A DNA stretch of 64,000 bases from Peromyscus leucopus (GCF_004664715.2 NC_051073.1:61799379-61863378); one strand, 5' to 3'. Shown: positions 23,793-46,628, counted from the stretch's first letter. The notes: generated from the sequence alone by a model not told the origin. Numbers and translations: made by a program.

Positions 23793-24414
23793 TCTTTGAA
23801 TTTTAATACCTGATTTGCAAACTGTGCCCACACTTTTTGGTTTTGAGTGATCCCTTCCCCCAAAGTTTTATGAGAATTTGTGGTGGGCTCCTCTGGCCAT
23901 TCAGATAAAAGGCCTTATTCATAAGTGGACAGGTTTCCCCATAGGGACCATTACACATATACATATAAGTACATACTTCCATCAGGCTTGTAACAATTGA
24001 TTCAAAATCACTCCACAGTATTGGTAAATAGCTCTATATTTTCAAGGTGCAGAAGAATTCCACAGCCTTAATTAGTTCAGTGTCTTGCTGTCTGCCTTAA
24101 GTGTATCTTCTGGGGTTTTGGATTTTGGTTGTTTTGTTATTTTAAATTTCCCTGCAGTTGTTCATTTTGTATGCACACAATGTTGTTTTGTAAAGGTAGG
24201 TTGTAAATATTTTATTTGTAAGTTAGAATCACTCATGTGTAATGTTGTAAAGTGCCGACCTGCTGTCTTGTTATTATTACTGCAGTAAATGTTATAAGTT
24301 GTGGATGAAGTTTCAAAATGTACATTTCATATGTTATGCATTCCTATAAATATAATATACTGAAGATACTATTTTTAGTTGCCTGCCCCCCTTAAAAATG
24401 TTATAACATTTATT

Positions 24415-24415
<1 letters not shown>

Positions 24416-24462
<47 letters not shown>

Positions 24463-24463
24463 C
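24416..24463. repeat. (TG)n-(CG)n microsatellite
   Basis: TG run ending in GCGCGCGCGC, at the point where I place the end of the Kalrn transcript. Confidence 0.95.
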
Positions 24464-24583
24464 CTGAGTCCCAGTGTGTATGTAAGAAGGAAATCTGTAG
24501 GAGCTCTTGGGTCCAGGAGATTGAACTCAGGTCATCAGGCTTGGTAGCGAGTCCCTTAACCCACTGAGCCAACTCATTGGCCT
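24464..24583 (-). repeat. tRNA-derived SINE (B4/B3-like), antisense
   Basis: ggagattgaactcaggtcatcaggcttggtagcgagtccc and ttaacccactgagccaactcattgg are an antisense tRNA-type SINE head. Confidence 0.7.
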
Positions 24584-24724
24584 TGTCTTTTTTTTTTTCC
24601 TAACTAAACTCCTGTCCTCCTACCCACCCACCCCAACCCCTGCACTACCACCCCTGAGTAATTTTTTTCCTCTCTTCCTCCCAAATATTTGAAAGCATTT
24701 GGCAGGCTTAAAAAAAAAAAAATC

Positions 24725-24882
24725 CAGCTGGGCAGCAGCAGTGGCACACACCTTTAATCCCAGCACTCAGGAGGCAGAGCCAGGCAGATCTCTGTGAGTT
24801 CGAGGCCAGCCTGGTCTACAGAGCGAGATCCAGACAGGCACCAAAACTACACAGAGAAACCCTGTCTCAGGAAAAAAAAAAA
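24725..24882 (+). repeat. B1 SINE
   Basis: Sense B1 (ctgggcagcagcagtggcacacacc through cctgtctcagg plus A tail). Confidence 0.95.
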
Positions 24883-24892
24883 TCCCATTAGT

Positions 24893-25020
24893 GGTCTAGC
24901 AAGATGGTCCAACATATAATAGCGCTTGTTGTGAAGCCTGAGGCCCTGAGTTTGATCCACAGGACTGCATAGGGAAAGGAGAGAACTGACTCCCACTGGA
25001 TCTCACGGGTTTGTGCATGC
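24893..25020 (+). repeat. tRNA-derived SINE, degraded
   Basis: Weak B4/ID-like order: gtctagcaagatggtcca, gaggccctgagtttgatcc, ggagagaactgactccc. The rest of 25021-25250 is unassigned. Confidence 0.45.
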
Positions 25021-25251
25021 TGGTAGCAGTCCAGCCATCTGGGAGAACCCATACAGGCATGATCGAGCCTTCAAAGACTGCAGGTGCTGCACAGGTAGGA
25101 ATGAGATGGATCTATAGTTCCCTGTCCATCAGCAGCATCCAGAGATGAAGGTTGTTTTGATCTGGCAATAAGAACAAAATGTTCGAATTCTATTTAACCA
25201 AGGCTTTATTGCACTTACTAGTAATCAGAGAGTAAAACTATGAGTTTTACT

Positions 25252-25400
25252 GCATGTGGTGGTGAATGCTGTTAATCCCAGCACTCGGGAGGTGGAGGCA
25301 GATGGATCTCTGTGAGTTCGAGGGTAGTCTGGTCTACATAGTAAAGTCTAGGCCAGCCAGGGCTACACAGGGAAAACCGTTTCAAACACAAAACAAACAG
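25252..25400 (+). repeat. B1 SINE
   Basis: Sense B1 beginning gcatgtggtggtgaatgc with a (ACAAA) tail. Confidence 0.9.
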
Positions 25401-25509
25401 GGATGTATGGGTTTTTCACACCAGAAGTTCAGCAAAATCTCCTTAGAGAAAACAGAATACAGAAATTAAATCTCAGAATCACTTTGATAAGCATGGTCAT
25501 TTTGTAGTT

Positions 25510-25514
25510 TCTCT

Positions 25515-25571
<57 letters not shown>

Positions 25572-25711
25572 TCAAGACAGGGTTTCTCTGTGTTACAGCT
25601 CTGGCTGTCCTGGAACTCACTCTGTAGACCAGGCTGGCCTCAAAATCACAGAGATTCGTCTGCCTCTGCCTCCCAAGTGCTGGGATTAAAGCCATGTGCC
25701 ACTTCTGCTTG
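25510..25711 (-). repeat. (TC)n run joined to antisense B1
   Basis: CT/TC run 25510-25566 followed by antisense B1 (ttttcaagacagggtttctctgtg to gccatgtgccacttctgc). The TC run occupies the SINE tail position. Confidence 0.93.
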
Positions 25712-25842
25712 GGGTGGGGGTGGTATTTTCTTTAAAATAAGGCAAATACAGCCTTAAGGGATTTTATATTATTATTATATTTATTATTATTGACACAGTC
25801 TCACTAGTGACCCAGGCCAGCCTTCAACTTGCAATCTTTCTG

Positions 25843-26008
25843 TCTTTCTTTTCTTTTTTTTTTTTTCCGAGACAGGGTTTCTCTGTGTAGTTTTGGTGCC
25901 TGTCCTGGATCTCGCTCTGTAGCCCAGGCTGGCCTCGAACTCACACAGATCCACCTGCCTCTGCCTCCGGAGTGCTGAGATTAAAGGTGTGCACCACTGC
26001 TGCCTGCC
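25843..26008 (-). repeat. B1 SINE, antisense, with 18-bp target duplication
   Basis: Antisense B1 flanked by caacttgcaatctttctg at 25825-25842 and again at 26009-26026. The sequence around it (about 25785-25824 and 26027-26085) itself looks like an older antisense SINE, so this is a nested insertion. Confidence 0.95.
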
Positions 26009-26251
26009 CAACTTGCAATCTTTCTGCTTCAGGTTCCTAAGTAGCTAGGGCTACAGGTCTGCACCACCAGAGCTAGCTAAGGGATTTGTAAACCAAATAT
26101 GCTTGGGTTTTCGAGCTGCCCAACATTATTCTTCCAGATAGCCTGACACTGTCAGTTAATTCTCCCTAACTCCCCTCCTACCCTTCTTCATCCTCAGCAC
26201 TTCAGATGGTGTTAAGGGAAATAAGCACGTTTCTCTGCCAGCACCAGAGTG

Positions 26252-26335
26252 AACAAAGACCTGCTTTATATTTCTATGTGCAAATTTCTGTGAAACAAAG
26301 ACCTGCTTTATATTTCTATGTGCAAATTTCTGTGA
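26252..26335. repeat. 42-bp tandem duplication
   Basis: Two adjacent, essentially identical 42-bp copies (26252-26293 and 26294-26335), each containing gacctgctttatatttctat. It lies about 450 bp upstream of the Umps start codon. Confidence 0.95.
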
Positions 26336-26474
26336 AACTTGTGAAACACAGTTCTGTGAAACACAGCCCGCTGCTGTGAAGTTAATTCAAGAAGGGAGTC
26401 ACAAGCCCGATCTTAGAGAACTTTTCTAAGTGGAGAAACCCTGAAAGCGTTTAGGGAAGTGGTGGCTAACGGGC

Positions 26475-26502
26475 GATAAGATAATTACTATGATAAGATA
26501 AT
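26475..26502 (+). promoter_or_regulatory. Pair of GATA-type motifs upstream of Umps
   Basis: GATAAGATAAT occurs at 26475-26485 and again at 26492-26502, a 17-bp spacing. Each copy holds an AGATAA GATA-factor core. Function is not shown by sequence. Confidence 0.4.
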
Positions 26503-26769
26503 CATGGTATGAGGATCACTCCCGGAAGCGCTAAGCTTCAAAAACCAAACCGAACAAACAAAAACGAGCAGGGCCTAGAGACTCCCTTCGGATAAACGGA
26601 GCATCAATCCACCTTGGAGGTTTTTCAAGCCCAGCGCTCCAACCAGGAAGCGTAAGCCCAGACCCCTGCGGTCCAGGCCGGAAGGGGAGGCGGAAGAGGC
26701 GGGGCGTCTCGCTGACGCCACGGACCCCAAAGCGCTTGAGCTTCCAGAGCGGACTGAGCGGCGGGGAGT

Positions 26770-39074
<12,305 letters not shown>

Positions 39075-39485
39075 TGAGAAGACACGTGCCTCACAAGCCA
39101 CTGGCTTTAAAGCAACAGTACCCTGCAGTGCTCAGGGTCCTGCGCTGAACCATTAAGGGACAGACTCTGGAGCCCTGGTGTCCTGAACGTGTAACCACTG
39201 CATGGGTACTGTAACGAACTCTTTCTAATGCTTGCTTTCATTGGTGTTCGGCAGCCACCACCTTTCTGAGTCCCTTCGTCTCAGTCACATCCAACGTTAG
39301 CTAGCCACCTACCTCCTTCAGTGCCATGAAGCTGGACCCTTGAACAGAGCAGGAGTTCTGGTTCGTTCTCCTCAGTGATCAGTGTAGAAAGTCACAGCTT
39401 CCTCCTGCTTCATCTGGACGGCAGCCCGCTGCACCTAAGAACACAGTAACACCAGTTCCGCTCTCATTCCTGTGTTTGCCCATAG

Positions 39486-39625
39486 TGATGGCTCAGCGGT
39501 TAAGAGCACGGTTGCTCTTCCAGAGCAGCAGCATTGGCTTCCCAGCACCCACATGGGGACCTACAACCATCTGCGACTCCAGTTCCTCTCCTAACTTCCT
39601 CAGGCTACAGCTCCACCTAAAATAT
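39486..39625 (+). repeat. B2-type SINE
   Basis: gatggctcagcggttaagagcac through caaccatctgcgactcc, then loss of the 3' part. Confidence 0.9.
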
Positions 39626-39921
39626 ATATGAACTTTATTTTAAAGTAATCTTTCCCAGTGCTTAAAAAGGGAGAATTTTTTTCTGCCCACTGCAAGTGGA
39701 ATTCACTTCCCCCTCAAACTTGAACCGTCTTCCCCTTTGGTTCACGTTCTTCCCAAGGAACCTTCACACACCTGCCCGCAGTGCTTTGTTCTTACTGCTG
39801 CCCAAGGCAAGCTCCTTTAGCATTCATTCGGCAGATAGCTGTATGTCGATTGAGAAGACCGGTGTGTATCAGATGGAATGGTTTGAGTGGGTCCATATGC
39901 TAACCATGTAGCCTGCTAACT

Positions 39922-40086
39922 TTTTAATTTATTTATTATGTATACAGGGTTGTGCCTACATGCCAGAAGAGGGCACCAGATCTCAGTATAGATGGTTGTG
40001 AGCCACCATGTGGTCACTGGGAATTGAACTCAGGACTTCCAGAAGAGCAGGCAGCACTCTTAACCCCTAAGCCATCTCTCCAGCCC
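39922..40086 (-). repeat. B2 SINE, antisense
   Basis: Antisense B2 from tttatttattatgtatacaggg to gccatctctccagccc. Confidence 0.95.
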
Positions 40087-40887
40087 GCTAACTTCCTGTC
40101 AGTACAGCACCCTGTAGTCTACGTGTCTATAAAAAGATTAGCAGCTGCCCCTTACTCAGCAAGCGTGCGACCTCTAGTAGTGGAATCCAGGCAGTTAAAG
40201 CAAGTGCTGGAGGGAGGTCTGAGAGCAGCAGTATCCCATCAGATAAAGATAGAGCCATGGGTCTTAGGGCGGATTTGTACTGATGGCTGAGAAATGCTGT
40301 CAATATCTAAGAAAACATCCCTTCTAGGCGTTAGCTTAGCCGTACTCTCCAACGGCTGTGTGGCTCCAGGAGTCCAAAGGGACTCTCAGTTTTAAGGTGC
40401 AAACCTAAATTGAGGCCCTGAGGTTTCAAGTCCACACCTACACGTGGTTCTAGAACAATCTTCCAGTTCATTTCTAGAACCCAGGTCTTCAGGGAAGGGG
40501 TCAGAAGGGAAAATATGTATTAACATAATGCATTAAAGCCCTGCACTATTATTAATTCACATCAGCCTTTTGGGAAATAGGAAGCATAAGGTCCTCTTGA
40601 GGACAAGACTTCCTGGATTGATCCACCCATTAAACTAACTACAGTACCGTTGGCCAAGTCAGTCCATCTTAAAATTCAGCTAAAATGCTGTCAGTTTTTC
40701 CAGATGACTCAGCCTTGTCACTCCAACACCCTGTTGAATGGTTACATAATTTACCTAAGAAAATGCTTTGTCACTGGAGATGTCTCCATGTTTATTCCAT
40801 AAAGATGTTCCCCAGTGGCCTCTTGCTTGGCATGTAAGCAGAAACTGGACTGTTAGGAGACTGGTCTTTGCCCCTTTCTCCTCTTCC

Positions 40888-40893
40888 AATAAA
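40888..40893 (+). promoter_or_regulatory. Umps: Candidate poly(A) signal for Umps
   Basis: AATAAA about 1.8 kb after the stop codon, with a possible cleavage region before the T-rich start of the next B2. Placement is inference. Confidence 0.3.
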
Positions 40894-40911
40894 CCTCCCA
40901 CAAGCCCTGAT

Positions 40912-41101
40912 TTTTTTTTTTTTTAAGGTTATATATGTAATATATACAACATTCTGCCTCTATGCATGCCTGCAGGCCAGAAGAGGACACCAGATCTCAT
41001 TACAGATGGTTGTGAGGCACCACGTGGTTGCTGGGATTGAACTCAGGACCTCTGGAACAGCAGGCAGTGTGCTCTTAACCTCTAAGCCATCTCTCCAGCC
41101 C
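40912..41101 (-). repeat. B2 SINE, antisense
   Basis: T-run then ttatatatgtaatatatacaacattctgcc to gccatctctccagccc. Confidence 0.95.
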
Positions 41102-41199
41102 CTCTTCCTGCTGCTTTTAAACTATAACACAGGTGGTCCATTAATGTGCCAGTTTATCATCGTGACACAGACATCTGGGAAGAGGGTTTTGTGGGGTGT

Positions 41200-41540
41200 T
41201 TTGTTTTTTTGAGACAAGATTTCTCTGTAACAGCCCTGGCTGTCCTGGAACTCACACTGTAGACCAGGCTAGCCTTGAACTCAAGTGATCCATCTGCATC
41301 TGCCTCCTAAGTGTAACACAATTGCTAAATGATCTTATTAATAAAAAACCCAGAACCAGATATTGGGGTAAAAGCTGAAAGATCAGAGAGGCAGAGAGCA
41401 AACCACTAGTTCTTACCCCTACGAAACCATCCACTGAAAAGAGACTTCCTGTTTACTCATGCCTTAAATACCTTCCTGTGTCTTGCCATCTCTCTTCCTA
41501 GTGCTGGAATTAAAGGTGTGCGCCACCACTGCCCGGCTCC
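41200..41540 (-). repeat. B1 split by, or fused to, a second repeat
   Basis: Antisense B1 begins at 41203 (gagacaagatttctctg) and breaks at about 41312 (ctcctaagtg). A 190-bp block follows (aacccagaaccagatattggggtaaaagctgaaagatcagag...). The sequence then resumes as a B1 end at 41498 (tagtgctggaattaaaggtgtgcgccacc). I have seen the middle block as a dispersed cricetid repeat, possibly LTR-type; its family is not certain. Confidence 0.6.
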
Positions 41541-42960
41541 ATTAGTATATTTACCAAATATGAAACGTGAGTGCAACTCACATTCATCTGTTTACAAATA
41601 AACACAAGCCCCGATGAGGGGCAGCCTCACTTTCTTTGTAGAGCTGCGCTCAGGTGCATATTTACATTTCATGCTGTGCTGTGTATCTGTTTCACTGCAG
41701 TGAAAAGGGAACCACACCTGTCCTCTCCCATTGCATCTGCCCAGACAGAATGTGAAACAGCAGACTGGTCAGGACCTGCTGAGTGAGTGCATCCCATCAC
41801 CGGGTTTTCTGATTAGTCAAGGCATTTTAGACTTCCTCAGTGAAAGCTGTGAACAGCTGTTTCCTTTTTCAGAATAATTATCTATATAGCCTTTTCCAAT
41901 CATGAAAACTGGGAATCGACCCTAGTCAAAAATCATGTCTTCTAGTTACCTTCTATCACAGTAAAGTCAGGATGATTAAGGAACAAGTTCCAGTACTTTA
42001 ACCTCAAAATGGTCCATAAATTCCAAAAGTAGCCATCACTTAATCCAATATCCACTACTCAACACCTCAGGGAGGGGTTCCCCAAACCACAAGATCCTTT
42101 ACAGATCTCAGTGCTTTTAGGCTCTGTTCACTAACAGTTCATGCCTAAATTATTAGAGCAGTTAGTCTTTGGAGTTTCAAGGAAGCCACTCAAACCGGTT
42201 ACTGTGCAATGATCTGAAAAGCTGCAACATACAAGGCTGGGCTCCTTCGCTTCTCTACAGGCAGCCTTGGACGGAGTCCTGGGTTCCCAAGCCTCAACCA
42301 GCTCTTCTCACAGGACAGATCTCCCCATGCTGGGAGAGGCATGTGACAGCCATGCTCTGTCCTTCCGAGGGTCCATTAAGAGCCATCCATTCCCAGGGTA
42401 TCTTCACCCTAACCATTGGGCTCATTGCAGTCACTGGGCAGAGTCCGGGGCCCCTGGCCCTTTGAAATCTGTATTAGAAGAGTCAGATTTCAGGCCTGCT
42501 AAGACAGTGTTGTAAGACAAAGGCCAGGGCAATGCTGTTGTTACACAGGCATCTGCTGCTTCACTGTGGAAGCGCCAAGGGTTCAGCTCCCTCTCCTGGT
42601 GCAGACAAGAGCTTTCCTCCAGAGAAGCCTGTTCCTTCAGCCAAGACAGGTCTCCAGAACTGAGGAGACCCCGGGGCTCTTAACTGCATGACTTGAGTGC
42701 AGGGCCGAGGTTCCCTAACACCTGTCCAGACAAGGTTCTTCCATGCGAGACAAAAACACCTTTCCATCGTGCTAAGATTTTAACCAAGGCTCAAGGCCCA
42801 AGTGCTCAACTTTTAAAAAGAACTTTTAGCAACCTGTGTGCTAAAAGATGCATCCCACTTTCTGAAAAGTCTTTAATGTCTCACTATGGTCTCTGCAACC
42901 CATGGTGCTGTTAGGGCTCACCCCATTTCTAAACACATAAATAGAGGTGTAAGCTCTGGG
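41541..42960. other. Intergenic spacer Umps-Itgb5, no repeat recognised
   Basis: About 1.4 kb with no recognisable exon or repeat. The plus-strand open frames at 42169-42465 and 42267-42515 have no domain. Confidence 0.45.
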
Positions 42961-42965
42961 AGTTC

Positions 42966-43100
42966 TTTTGGTTGGAGTCAGGGTTTCTCTGTGTAGTCCT
43001 GGCTGTCTTGAACTCTGTAGACCAGGCTGGCTTCGAACTCAGAATCTGTCTGCCTCTGCCTCCCGAGTGCTGGGAGTAAAGGCGTGTGCCATTGCACTCA
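42966..43100 (-). repeat. B1 SINE, antisense
   Basis: gagtcagggtttctctgtgtagtcc to gcgtgtgccattgcactcag. Confidence 0.92.
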
Positions 43101-43945
43101 GTGTGGGGTTCATAAGGATTTGTGTTCATGTGTAAACATAAATTGGGTGCAGTTCTAAAGGGAGGGGAGTCTCTGACCTTTCTGTTGAGCCAAGACAGCC
43201 AAAGTTACAGGCCCCTCTCAGTGCTAACTAGGTATGGCCCAGGCTGTGTGCTCTCACGGCACAATCCTGTCGGGTTCCAGAAAGGAGAATCCCAGATTCC
43301 CTGGACTCAGGCCCTCCATCTAAAACCTGACCAGCCCACTGAGTCCGGTGCAGTTTTGTCTGGCAGGCAGAGAGGCCTCTTCAGGACCCAGGCCTGTTCC
43401 TACTGAAGCCAGTGACCCCGAGGCCTCCCTTTCAGGACCCAGGCCTCTTTCTGTCAGGACTTCCATAGTCCAGACCAAAACATTAGCTGAAACTTGCCTT
43501 ATATCCAAATCCACGGAGCTTTGGAAACTAAGACATCTTCCCAGGATTCCCAGCTGCAGCCAGAAGCTAACAGAGTTCCATCTGACAGCCATGGGAGCAT
43601 GTTCTTACAGGTGCAACCAATAGAGCTCTAACCCACACAGAAGCAGGACCCAGGGAAGAACTGATGGTTATAGGTTGGCCTGTTTCTGGCTTAACTAGTT
43701 CACTGCTGCAGGGAAGCCCAGGTACTGTGATTTCACTGCCTACAGCCAGTATAGGGTCAGAGCCAAACCACGGCCTCCCATACATAAAACGCTGGCTAGA
43801 AAGAGAAAAGTGCTCAGCGAAAGCCGATGTTCATGATTCTGGGCTTCTGCTGTGGTGGAAGTGAGGACCCTGCCTCCTTTCCTCATTCTGATCCACATAT
43901 TCTGGTTCTCATTGAGGTCTGGAAGACCATTTGGCTCCCTGGTCT

Positions 43946-43948
<3 letters not shown>
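43101..43948. other. Intergenic spacer, no repeat recognised
   Basis: About 850 bases. Open frames on both strands (for example 43320-43592) show no domain. A short imperfect duplication around aggacccaggcct occurs at 43382 and 43434. Confidence 0.4.

Positions 43949-44007
<59 letters not shown>
43949..44007. repeat. (CA)n microsatellite
   Basis: CA run of about 29 units, the longest uninterrupted one in the window. Confidence 0.97.
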
Positions 44008-44008
<1 letters not shown>

Positions 44009-44011
<3 letters not shown>

Positions 44012-45261
44012 CTTTGACCTATTCAGCACACATCTTGGAAGGTAGAGAGTCAAGGGCGTGGGTCACAGGACTCCACATTCAAAATGGCACCTGAGCAGAC
44101 CAGGGTGCCCGCTATGTGTCAGGCTGTCCCTGTCCTGATGCCACCAGTGTTTGCACATCTGGAAACAGCCGAATCCCTTGCCATTTCCGCATCAGCTAGA
44201 CCATCTGTACACATGGGAGGAAAGCTTGGCATTTCAATCAGACATACAAAACATGAAAGCTAAAAACATCAGCCCCCCTCACAGGGTCTGTCTGTTACTG
44301 TAGCACACTCTGAACCCCTTGCCGGTAACTGGAGAGAAAATCACCTCACCGAAATGTCTCCTGTGTCCTGCACCATAGTTTCTGCTCAGGCAGTATGGGG
44401 TGAGACCTAAGCAAACGAATTTCTAATGGGTGCCGCAGGAGATCTGGACATTTCTTAAAGGTGGGCCCAGGCTATAGGCCTCTTCTCTAAGCAAAAGCTA
44501 AATAGCATGGGGTCATGAAAACAATACAACTGACTGACCCATACGAAATTACCATTCCTAGTGGGGAGACAGGACCAATACCAACAGAGTGCCCATAATA
44601 GTGTAAGACTGACCCAGGATTTCAACATATTCCGGGCATACGGTAGCACAGAAGCCTGTAGGTGTTTGGTGTGGAGGAGTCTAGAAAACCTTCAGCGCCC
44701 GCGCCCGCGCCCGCTCGTGTGCCACCCCCCCCCCATACACACACCCTTTGTTAAGAGCTGGAGTCTGCACAGCCTCAGAGCCAACCCTGGCCCAGCTTTA
44801 CCCTTACCCATGCTGATGTGAGTCGGTCCTGCCCTCCCGGGAAACTCCAGACAGTAGCCATGTTGCAGACGATGGCCTGCAGATGTCCACAGCTCCTCTC
44901 CTGGTTAAAATGGCTGCCGGGATCGACGAGACCTAAACTCTGTTTGGCCACAGGCTCTGTCGGAGCTCCCAGAAGCACAGGGGTAGCGCATGTCTCCTCA
45001 AGCTGGGTGGAGCATGGAATAACAGATGGCAAGCACCTGGGACTGAGGAGGGTGGGCCCTCTCGGGACCACCTGCATCTGCTTGGCTCTCCAGGGGCAGA
45101 GCTGTCTGAGGCAGTTGGTCAGCACCCTGGTGTGCACACTGCTGGTCCATAGGTGGTCGATGCCATTGACTTTACACAAGATCCTAGGGCGGGCACTGGT
45201 CACTGGCCCAACCCTCCATTTTGTCCTTCTCCAGCTCTCTCTTGTCTCTCACTTTTTTCTT
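44009..45261. other. Intergenic spacer, no repeat recognised
   Basis: About 1.25 kb of unassigned sequence with a short (GCGCCC) run at 44695-44715. The long overlapping frames at 44775-45203 (-) and 44818-45330 (+) have no recognisable domain, and the latter runs into a B1. Confidence 0.4.
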
Positions 45262-45411
45262 TTATTCTTCTTTATTTTTAAGACAGAGTTTCTCTGTGTA
45301 GCTCTGGCTGTCCTGGAACTCACTCTGTAGACCAGGCTGGCCTCAATCTCAGAGATCCACCTGGCTCTGCCTCCTGAGTGCTGGGATTAAAGGCGTGCAC
45401 ACCACCCAGCT
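45262..45411 (-). repeat. B1 SINE, antisense
   Basis: taagacagagtttctctgtgtagctctggctgtcc to gcgtgcacaccacccagc. Confidence 0.95.
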
Positions 45412-45429
45412 GACTTTCTCGTCTGAATT

Positions 45430-46085
45430 TACCTTGGCTTCCAGGGATAATAGGATTAACTGTTTCTTGTAGTAGCCATCTTTGACAAAGGACCAAAAAT
45501 AATTATGAGCAGTGAGCCTGATGTGTTGTAGAATATTATTTTAAAGTGTGTTACTTTTGTTTATGTTGCATTTGTTTAACTGTGAAGCTGTGTTACTGTG
45601 CCTGTCTAAAACACCTGATCGTCTAATAAAGAACTGAACAGTCAAGCGGCAGTGGTGGCGCAGTTTAATCAGCACTGGGAGGCAGGCGGATTCTTGAGTC
45701 GAGCAGCCTGGCTACAAGTGAGTCAGAAAAGGTGCAAGTACAGAGAAACCTGTCAAAAAAAAAAAAAAAAGAACTGAACAGTCAATAGCAAGGCAGGAGA
45801 GAGAGAGAGACTGGTGGGGCTGGCAGGCAGAGAGGATAAATAGAAGAGGAATCTGAAATAAGAGAAGGAGAAGGAGGAAACAGGACCAGCACCAGCTACA
45901 CAGTAAGCCAGAGAGTAAGAGTAAGATTTACAGAAGAAAGAGAATGGGGAAAGCCCAGGGGCAAAAGATTGATGGGGCTAATTTAAAGTTCAGGAAAAGC
46001 CAAGCTAAAGTGGGGCATTCATAATTAAGAATAAGTCTCCATGTGTGATTTATTTGGGAGCTGGGTAGTGGGCCCCCCAAAAGAG
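45430..46085 (+). repeat. LTR-like dispersed repeat (interrupted by a B1)
   Basis: The stretch tgttgcatttgtttaactgtgaagctgtgttactgtgcctgtctaaaacacctgat, then AATAAA at 45625 and the block caagctaaagtggggcattcataattaagaataagtctccatg, is one I recognise as a dispersed rodent repeat. It looks LTR-like in having a poly(A) signal in mid-element. No gag/pol reading frame is attached. Family name and exact ends are not known to me. Confidence 0.55.
45646..45767 (+). repeat. B1 SINE with 18-bp target duplication and many one-base contractions
   Basis: The sense B1 is flanked by identical aaagaactgaacagtcaa at 45628-45645 and 45768-45785, so it is a recent insertion. Its body nevertheless lacks bases at many runs (gcagtttaatcagcac, gagtcgagcagcctggctac, aaacctgtc). 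See findings. Confidence 0.93.
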
Positions 46086-46389
46086 AAAAAGCCCTTAACA
46101 ACACTAAGAACAGGAGTGATCATCTTGGGGAAACCAGACTGGTTGCTCCCCTCGGGATGAGCAGGATAAAAACTTCTCCAGCACCCCTTGAGAACCAGAG
46201 CTGACACAGTTACCAGTCAGACCCCGAGCCTGATCAAGACCACCTACCTACCTGCTCTTTAGGTTGTGCCTACTCCAACCATGCCTAGGCTTCCCCCTCA
46301 GAGAAAAATGTCAAAGTGCCTGTCAGCTCCTGGAGGACAGATTTGGGGGGTCACTGAACCCCTCTAAATAAGGCTCCTTCCTCTGACAA

Positions 46390-46628
46390 GGCATAGTGTC
46401 TCACACCTATAATCCTGGAACTCCTGAGTTGCAGGAAGGAGGATCATGAGTGCTACATAGAGCGACCCCGTCCACAAAAAGGTGCAGGCATGGCAGCTCA
46501 CACCTGTAATCCAGCTCTCAAGAGGCTTAATCAGGAGGATCTGCTGCAAATTTGAGACCAGCTTGGGCTACACAGTGAATTCCAAGCCAGCCAGGCCTAC
46601 ATAGTAAGACCCTGTCTCAAACAAGAAC
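46390..46628 (+). repeat. Two old B1-like SINEs in tandem
   Basis: 46390-46480 (ggcatagtgtctcacacctataatcc) is followed directly by 46484-46628 (ggcatggcagctcacacctgtaatcc to gaccctgtctcaaac). Confidence 0.7.

Larger units (their letters stand above)
17874..24310 (+). other. Kalrn: Probable long 3' UTR of Kalrn
   Basis: From the stop to about 23640 I see no B1, B2 or LINE, although these occur every 1-2 kb elsewhere. The sequence is AT-rich. Candidate poly(A) signals (AATAAA) lie at 19639, 21314, 23020 and 23151, with further AU-rich sequence to about 24300. Pumilio-type UGUANAUA motifs sit at 17940, 23280 and 24202. A 29-nt T run lies near 20862 and a T run at 22014-22030. The exact 3' end cannot be fixed from sequence, and use of the upstream signals would give shorter forms. 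Confidence 0.55.
39075..40893 (+). other. Umps: Probable Umps 3' UTR / 3' flank
   Basis: The region after the stop holds a sense B2 (39486) and an antisense B2 (39922). The first AATAAA I find is at 40888-40893 (ccaataaacctcccacaagccc), a plausible but unproven polyadenylation signal. An earlier non-canonical signal is possible, since 39075-39480 is repeat-free. Confidence 0.35.

Noticed and set aside
23459..23863. Cys-Val and His-Thr repeat proteins
   Set aside because: Translations of the TG microsatellite and a B1. The same applies to similar frames at 555, 4258, 43740, 49878 and 50580.
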